Positions 33,828 to 38,766 of a stretch of DNA of 38,766 bases are shown piece after piece. The stretch spans positions 1 to 38,766 of the forward strand of contig JAFIGC010000041.1 of assembly GCA_020831635.1 (NCBI GenBank). Direction: 5' to 3'. The notes beneath the pieces were generated by a model. The model saw only the letters and a program-made list of their open reading frames with translations, had not been told where the DNA came from and ran no database searches. The position numbers and the translations under genes are program-made. The stretch comes from Verrucomicrobiota bacterium. Its GTDB lineage: Bacteria; Verrucomicrobiota; Kiritimatiellia; SS1-B-03-39; UBA6053. Position 1 is the first letter of the stretch. Each line of letters opens with the position of its first letter.

Positions 33828-34505
33828 TTATAACGTCGAGGGAGAGATGCGGTCAAAGTGCTGTTGCAAGGACCGGGGAATCTCTGCGCCACTTGATGAC
33901 GGCATCCGGATCTGTGCGGCATCCCTTTGGTAACGGGAAGGCGGCAATGCCAGCTTCACCTCCAGCCCCGGAGCCGTTCCCCTCAAGATTTCAGGCTCCC
34001 GCCCGGGGGAGATGCGGGTGAGGGTCAATTCGAGTTGGTGGTTTTCAGGATTCAATGGATGCCCCGCCCCTCCTCCCGCTTCCCGATGCGGAGAAATCGT
34101 GTTCAAGCTCCGCAAGGTCAGGGTTCCCGCCAGACGCGACTCGGATTCCTCCGGGTCAATGTCCCTCTGCAATTCCACCAGCCAATCCAAAAAGGCCAAC
34201 CCGCCGGGAAGGGGCTCGGCCCTGGAAATCCGCGCAAAGCGAGCTCCGTAGATTCTTCCCCTGTACTGCGTGCCTTCCGGAGTCGCAAGGGTCAATATTT
34301 CACCGTCTTTCCTCATGACAAGGGTTTCAGACCCCGTCTGCAAATCAAAAACGGCCGCCATGCGCGCAAACGGTTCCAAAGCGTCGTTGAAAGCCCGCAA
34401 GACGGCGGCACGGCGCATTTGCAACCCGCCCAAGATCAGAGGGGTCAACAACAACATGACATACACGCCGCGCCGGAAAATCTTTTTTTGGGTCCTGCGC
34501 CTCAC
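33828..34505 (-). CDS. Single-pass membrane protein of unknown function coupled to dinG
   Basis: A 225-residue protein starting at GTG (34505). An AGGAGG ribosome-binding site sits a few bases upstream, and the start overlaps the dinG stop by GTGA. A basic N-terminus (RRRTQKKIFRRG) and one hydrophobic segment (VYVMLLLTPLILGGLQM, about 15-31) anchor it with the bulk probably outside the cytoplasm. The remainder is mixed alpha/beta with repeated short strands (LVMRKDGEILTLATPEG, YRGRIYGARFARI, LAGTLTLRSL, LELTLTRISPG). Pilus-assembly or PilN/GspL-like accessory folds are possible, but I do not recognise a family. The long in-frame extension upstream lies inside dinG and is not used. Confidence 0.68.
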   Translation of the reverse strand: MRRRTQKKIFRRGVYVMLLLTPLILGGLQMRRAAVLRAFNDALEPFARMAAVFDLQTGSETLVMRKDGEILTLATPEGTQYRGRIYGARFARISRAEPLPGGLAFLDWLVELQRDIDPEESESRLAGTLTLRSLNTISPHREAGGGAGHPLNPENHQLELTLTRISPGREPEILRGTAPGLEVKLALPPSRYQRDAAQIRMPSSSGAEIPRSLQQHFDRISPSTL

Positions 34506-36556
34506 AGGTCCTCCTCTCCACTTTCCCAAGGACATTCGGGAATGGCGCTCACAAACCAACGACCATACCACTTGTCCCGAATGCGCGGGTCCAAAATCAC
34601 CACCGTGCCCCGGTCCTCGCGACTGCGAATCAGACGTCCAACCCCTTGCTTGAACTTCAACACCGCCTCGGGCAGGGAATAATCCTTGAAGGCATTTCCA
34701 CCCGCGCTGCTGATTTGCTCCATCCGGGCTTGAATCAACGGATGATCGGGCACTGCAAAGGGCAGTTTGGTGATGATCACATTGCGAAGCGCCTCCCCGG
34801 GCACATCCACCCCCATCCAAAAACTGTTCAACCCGAACAAGACACTCCGGTCGGTGCGCTTGAAGGCTTCGAGAATCTGATGACGGCTCTGATCCCGCCC
34901 CTGCACCCAACAACTGTACCCGTCCCGCGTCAGCGAAGATTCAATCCGCTTGAGTACGTCCTTCATCAGGGCAATGGACGTAAACAACACGAAAGCCCCG
35001 CCTTCGCTGCGGCGCACGTGACGGTTGATCTCCATGGCGGCGCGGTCGGCAAATTCCACTTGATTGGGCTCGGGAATCCCGGTGGGCACGATCACCCGCA
35101 TCTGGTTGGCGTGGTCAAACGGACTGCCCGCCTGCAATTCCCTGGCGTTTTCGGCCCCGAGCCGTTTGCGGCAATACCCCAAATTGCCGCCAACCGCCAA
35201 GGTGGCGCTGGCCAACACCACACAGTGCATGCGGTCAAAGAGAAGGTCTTTGAGCAAGGGTCCCACCTGAATCGGGGCAGCGTTCAGGACGATGCGAGGT
35301 TTGGCGGCCTGCCCCTCGCGCTCGATCCAATACACGCAATCCTCGTCCCGCTGTTCCAAAAACGTCAGCAAACCATTGGCCAGATCGGCGGCCCGCCGAC
35401 GGGCCAGGGCCAACTCGGCCCGCAAGTCCCCGGAATCCAGATCCTCCTCCAGATCCCGGATTTTTTCCGACACCCGGTTCAGCAATCCGGGAATGGGGGT
35501 CTGAACGTCCAACGGTTGCCGAACCCGCGAGGTATTTCCCGTGCCCCCCTGCTGAAACAGCCACATCTGCATTTCCTGGAACAGTTGGTCCACATGACTG
35601 CGGATTTCGCCCACCTCATGCGCCACCTGCCCGGCTTTGATCACCGCCAAAAGTCCTTTTTCGTTGTCGGGATTGTACAGGCTGCGGATCCAGCGAATAA
35701 AACTCCACTGGGTGATGCGCAGCCCCAGCGCCTGCCCGGCCACGTCTTCGATTTGGTGCGCCTCGTCCAACACCGCGACATCAAATTCGGGCAACAGCCC
35801 CCCGCCCCCGCCGCGCATGGCCAAATCGGCGAAAAACATGGCGTGGTTCACAATCAAAATGTCCGCCTCCTGCATTTCCGCCCGCGCTTTGGTCAACGGA
35901 CAATGTTTGTGCTCCCGCTGGGCCGGATAGACACAGGTCCCCTCTTCCGCGCATACCTGCGCCCAGACATCCGGCGGCGGTGGCTCTTTCAGCGATTGCA
36001 GCGACCCGTCCCACTCCCCGTCCACCATCGCGTCCAACCGGTCCAGCCACATGCGGTGCTGGGCATGAAACAGATCTCCCCCCATACGACGCGCCAAAGC
36101 CAGACGCTTCCGACACAGATAATTACTCCGCCCCTTCACCAACACCGCCTTGATTTCCCGCCCCAAGCATTGACTCAGCCGCGGCACGTCGTGATGCAAA
36201 AGCTGTTCCTGCAAACTAATGGTGTACGTGCTCACCACCACCTTTTGCTTGGTCTCCAGGGCCGCCAACAAAGTGGGCACCAAATACGCGAACGACTTGC
36301 CCACGCCCGTGCCCGCCTCCACCACCAAATGCTTCCCCTCGTGCACGCAGGCCGCGATCGCCTCCGCCATTTCCAATTGCTGCGGACGTTGCTCGTAGGC
36401 TTTCCCCTCCCCTGCGAACACCTCGGACATCATCCCGCCCTCCCCCAAAACCTGATGTACCCCCTCCGTGCAATCCGGGAAAGCGGGCCCGTCCGCTTCG
36501 GGCGCGTCGGGCTCGAACGGATCCATACGGGACGTGTTTCGAATGGGGGCAATCAT
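34502..36556 (-). CDS. dinG: DinG/XPD-family ATP-dependent DNA helicase
   Basis: A 684-residue SF2 helicase of the iron-sulfur family, unwinding DNA 5' to 3' and resolving R-loops, G-quadruplexes or forks. Walker A is AGTGVGKS (81-88), DEAH is at 264-267 and motif VI (GVGRLIRS) lies near the C-terminus. Four cysteines between motifs Ia and II, C148, C202, C208 and C219, fit the 4Fe-4S cluster. Motif LVKGRSNYLC matches DinG/YoaA types, and no exonuclease domain is fused. The first 55 residues are acidic and non-conserved. The ATG at 36556 is used; the one at 36526 is possible. A TTGCCC-N17-TATAGG promoter lies 37 bp upstream. Confidence 0.9.
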   Translation of the reverse strand: MIAPIRNTSRMDPFEPDAPEADGPAFPDCTEGVHQVLGEGGMMSEVFAGEGKAYEQRPQQLEMAEAIAACVHEGKHLVVEAGTGVGKSFAYLVPTLLAALETKQKVVVSTYTISLQEQLLHHDVPRLSQCLGREIKAVLVKGRSNYLCRKRLALARRMGGDLFHAQHRMWLDRLDAMVDGEWDGSLQSLKEPPPPDVWAQVCAEEGTCVYPAQREHKHCPLTKARAEMQEADILIVNHAMFFADLAMRGGGGGLLPEFDVAVLDEAHQIEDVAGQALGLRITQWSFIRWIRSLYNPDNEKGLLAVIKAGQVAHEVGEIRSHVDQLFQEMQMWLFQQGGTGNTSRVRQPLDVQTPIPGLLNRVSEKIRDLEEDLDSGDLRAELALARRRAADLANGLLTFLEQRDEDCVYWIEREGQAAKPRIVLNAAPIQVGPLLKDLLFDRMHCVVLASATLAVGGNLGYCRKRLGAENARELQAGSPFDHANQMRVIVPTGIPEPNQVEFADRAAMEINRHVRRSEGGAFVLFTSIALMKDVLKRIESSLTRDGYSCWVQGRDQSRHQILEAFKRTDRSVLFGLNSFWMGVDVPGEALRNVIITKLPFAVPDHPLIQARMEQISSAGGNAFKDYSLPEAVLKFKQGVGRLIRSREDRGTVVILDPRIRDKWYGRWFVSAIPECPWESGEEDL

Positions 36557-36592
36557 TAGGATTTCTAAATGGTCGTGATTCTATCGGCCAAA

Positions 36593-36621
36593 CCCTATAA
36601 ACCCGAAGGCCCCATTGGGCA
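36593..36621 (-). promoter_or_regulatory. Candidate sigma70-like promoter of dinG
   Basis: On the minus strand TTGCCC (36621-36616), exactly 17 bp, then TATAGG (36598-36593), giving a leader of about 30 nt before the ATG at 36556. The spacing is ideal and each hexamer matches the consensus at about four positions. No LexA-like box was noticed. Confidence 0.45.
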
Positions 36622-36639
36622 AGCATCGAGTATGGGATT

Positions 36640-38508
36640 TCATGGCTGCAGGATCACGCTCACCGCATCCATGCGAATGCCGCCCCCGCCCTCCTCGCGA
36701 TACACCCGCACCTCGTTTTCGCCCTCCCGCAACTGCGCAAAAGGCACCTCCACGTCATAGATGCCGATGGCACTGGGAACAATCTCCACCTCATGCCCGT
36801 TGAAAGTCACGCGCGCCTGCCCTCCGTTCAATCCGGCATGAACCAGCCGCAGCCACGCCCGGGACGCGTCCGTGGATTCCATGGACGGAACCTCAACCGT
36901 ATGCACCGAATGCCCCCCTTCCGGGACGCCTTGCAGAACTTCCGGGGCATAAAACTGATGGCGTTCCACCCCTTCGGGATCCGGCGTCCCCTCAAGGTCC
37001 AACACCCAAACCGCGCTCTCGCGCACGGCCAAATCCACATTCGTCTCCCAGCTTCCCCCCGCGGCCTCGACCCGAACCTCCTCGATCTCCATGTCTTCGC
37101 CCGGTTTGCGGAAGGTCACTCCTTGAATGGAGGAGCCCCGCGGCGCGTCAATCTTCAGCGGACGCTGCAAACGGCCCCGGGTATCGTTGAATACCGCCAC
37201 GACCAGTTGATTTTCCGCATTCAAAGAGGACACCACCCACACATCCGCCCGGGGCGAGTCCGCCTCCATCAGCCGACCCCGCAAAGGCCGCATCATCCGA
37301 AACGCGGCCGGCACGCCCCGATTGTGATGCGCCTCGTGGGCCGCGCGCGCCTCGGCCTTGTCGGGAATTTTGTCGATCAGATGCAACACGTCCCGCATCA
37401 TATAGGTATACGCGGCCCGGTCCCGCACTTCCGGCGGGGTGGTGTTGTAGCCCGGTTGCGCCCAGCCCGGACGCTCGGGATCGAGATCCCCGCCCGCCTC
37501 GGTATTGTAAAACTTCAAGGCCTTGCCGTGCGTCGTCACCGTATACGCAGTCGCCATTTCAAACGAAGCCGCCACTTGCAGGGTATTGCCGCCATAATGA
37601 TGTTCGCTGTACCCATCGGCCCATTCAATCGCCGCGTCCAAGGTCGGACGATGCACCGTCTCCCAAGTGCGGTAGCCGTTCTGATGAATATGAAAATCCC
37701 AGCCCACCACCAGAATCACCTCCGGATTGGCTTCCTTCAACGCCGGGGCAAACACCTTCAGCATTTCATTGTACCACTGAACGTTCTGCAAGCCCGGCCA
37801 AAAAGATTCCTGGGTCATGTCCTTGGCCCAGGGACGGGTCTCGGCCCGGTATTCGCGGTTGCGCCACGTCCAAGTGCCCCCCTCCTGCACATCCCCCGGC
37901 ATATAACGGCTCGCGAGGGCGTCAAATTGCCCGTTATCCGTCCGCACCGCCACCTGAAGTTCGGACCAGCGCAAATGCTCGGTCGGCTCATCGGCATAAT
38001 GCAAAGTCATCCGTCCCCCCGGCTCCCGATCCTCCTGCCGATAGTATTGTCCATTGTAATTCACTCCCGGACGCACCCCCCAGTTCAAATACGGCTCATT
38101 CCAAAATTCCACGATCGGCTGACGGTCCAGTTCCTTGGATGCCTCCCCATAGGTTCGGGCCACCGACCGCAAACGCTCCGCCCAGTCCGCGTGCTGCACG
38201 ATCAGCGCCGGCTGATAACGGTCCCAAAAGCACTCCACCACATGCGACAGTCCATGGGGCGCATTCCCCGGACGCCCGGGACCATGGGAAATCGTGCGAA
38301 CCGATTCCACCCCCCAGTCCGCAATCCGCTCCGGCGTCAATTGCGTGGCATGCACCCCGAAAAGCCCCCGCGGCACCTCCGCCTGACCGTTCACGACTTT
38401 CGCCCGACCCGTGACGCGCAGCGCGTCTCCGGACACTGGAAACACCCACAACCCATTCAGAACCAGACTCAAAAGACAAAGCAAATGCGATTTCATGAAA
38501 AGATTCAT
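36640..38508 (-). CDS. Secreted glycoside hydrolase-like protein, clan GH-A type
   Basis: A 622-residue exported protein. The signal peptide covers about 1-27 (ends VSG/DA). A TIM-barrel-like domain follows, with VEFWNEPY giving N137-E138 (general acid/base) and KFYNTEAGGD giving E337 (nucleophile). The roughly 200-residue separation is typical of clan GH-A enzymes such as GH5, GH39, GH50 and GH86. A beta-rich region at about 430-530 and a C-terminal carbohydrate-binding-like domain (FNGHEVEIVPSAIGIYDVEVPF, about 560-622) complete it. The exact family and sugar cannot be told. An algal or plant polysaccharide would fit Verrucomicrobiota. The ATG at 38508 follows a strong GGAGGGAGGGG run; an in-frame ATG at 38496 is less likely. 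It appears monocistronic. Confidence 0.8.
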   Translation of the reverse strand: MNLFMKSHLLCLLSLVLNGLWVFPVSGDALRVTGRAKVVNGQAEVPRGLFGVHATQLTPERIADWGVESVRTISHGPGRPGNAPHGLSHVVECFWDRYQPALIVQHADWAERLRSVARTYGEASKELDRQPIVEFWNEPYLNWGVRPGVNYNGQYYRQEDREPGGRMTLHYADEPTEHLRWSELQVAVRTDNGQFDALASRYMPGDVQEGGTWTWRNREYRAETRPWAKDMTQESFWPGLQNVQWYNEMLKVFAPALKEANPEVILVVGWDFHIHQNGYRTWETVHRPTLDAAIEWADGYSEHHYGGNTLQVAASFEMATAYTVTTHGKALKFYNTEAGGDLDPERPGWAQPGYNTTPPEVRDRAAYTYMMRDVLHLIDKIPDKAEARAAHEAHHNRGVPAAFRMMRPLRGRLMEADSPRADVWVVSSLNAENQLVVAVFNDTRGRLQRPLKIDAPRGSSIQGVTFRKPGEDMEIEEVRVEAAGGSWETNVDLAVRESAVWVLDLEGTPDPEGVERHQFYAPEVLQGVPEGGHSVHTVEVPSMESTDASRAWLRLVHAGLNGGQARVTFNGHEVEIVPSAIGIYDVEVPFAQLREGENEVRVYREEGGGGIRMDAVSVILQP

Positions 38509-38561
38509 ACCCCTCCCTCCCTCAAAAGTCAAAACCAACATCCCCACATGAAGAGAGGAAC

Positions 38562-38610
38562 CAACGGATGGCTGCGCCGGACAACGGATGCAATGCATAA
38601 AACCAACGGA
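38562..38610. repeat. Three phased CAACGGAT direct repeats upstream of the glycosidase gene
   Basis: CAACGGAT occurs at 38562-38569, 38582-38589 and 38603-38610, 20 and 21 bp apart, about two helical turns. The sites lie 54-102 bp upstream of the glycoside hydrolase start and could be operator half-sites. The related CTGCGGAT recurs at 38635-38642 and 38656-38663. Confidence 0.45.
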
Positions 38611-38638
38611 TCAAAATGGACTGGATTTTACGACCTGC

Positions 38639-38766
38639 GGATGCCGAGACACGGCCTGCGGATCTTTCGGAAGGGTGGAAAGGTTTGTGCAGGGCAAACG
38701 GCATATGTCATTGGTATGAGTTGCCTTTGGGTTTTCAGAGCATCCGCAGGCCGTGTCTTGGCATCC
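38639..38766. repeat. 25-bp inverted repeat reaching the window edge (REP/MITE-like)
   Basis: The 25-mer at 38639-38663 (begins GGATGCCGAGACACGG) is the reverse complement of 38742-38766 except at one position (G versus A at base 8). The arms are 78 bp apart. Within the left arm CCTGCGGAT occurs twice with a 21-bp offset (38634-38642, 38655-38663), suggesting a tandem 21-bp unit. The right arm runs to the end of the window and may continue. No open frame for a transposase is present. Confidence 0.7.

Noticed and set aside
34646-36559. 637-codon plus-strand frame opposite dinG
   Set aside because: His/Pro/Gln-rich shadow without family motifs; dinG has a complete helicase motif set.

Overview
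The window reads as a piece of a Gram-negative chromosome, most likely from the Verrucomicrobiota (Opitutia-like) or a neighbouring PVC lineage. This is an inference from three things: the arrangement of the division/cell-wall cluster (a LysM lipoprotein sits between murD and ftsW), the style of the exported proteins (LamG plus Asp-rich calcium-type repeats plus a C-terminal region rich in VQRSTD/FYR-like segments), and the mDAP-type MurE motif. No rRNA, tRNA, CRISPR array or complete insertion sequence was seen.

Left region (1-7496). A type I restriction R-subunit-like helicase/nuclease and a small Dabb-domain protein lie on the minus strand. Next comes a decayed DUF4143 gene whose surviving part starts exactly at the end of a perfect hairpin. 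On the plus strand follow an ABC ATPase coupled by an ATGA overlap to a large membrane protein fusing an ABC-2-like permease to a CPBP (CAAX-type) protease, then an AbiEii-like nucleotidyltransferase overlapping a 68-residue partner.

Centre (7484-18842, minus strand). An almost gapless mra/dcw operon reads mraZ, a 66-residue gene, rsmH, ftsL-like, ftsI, murE, murF, mraY, murD, a LysM lipoprotein and ftsW. These genes make lipid-linked peptidoglycan precursors and the septal synthase. The mraZ leader carries three GGTGGGG repeats with an exact 10-bp period, the expected MraZ operator. The cluster stops at ftsW, with no murG, murC, ftsQ, ftsA or ftsZ behind it. MurD has an unusual P-loop.

Right of centre (18870-33655, minus strand). 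A probable four-gene transcription unit encodes two exported Glu/Gln-rich coiled-coil proteins, a 4106-residue secreted protein (about seven LamG domains, about 26 Asp-rich repeats, a choice-of-anchor-L-like domain and a complete subtilisin domain near the C-terminus), and a lipoprotein. It ends at a strong hairpin terminator just before the mraZ operator. This is the most unusual system in the window: probably a giant cell-surface or secreted protease/adhesin with dedicated partners.

Right end (33828-38766, minus strand). A DinG/XPD-type helicase is translationally coupled to a membrane-anchored protein of unknown function. It is preceded by a secreted clan GH-A-like glycoside hydrolase, whose upstream region holds phased AACGGAT repeats and a 25-bp inverted repeat reaching the window edge.
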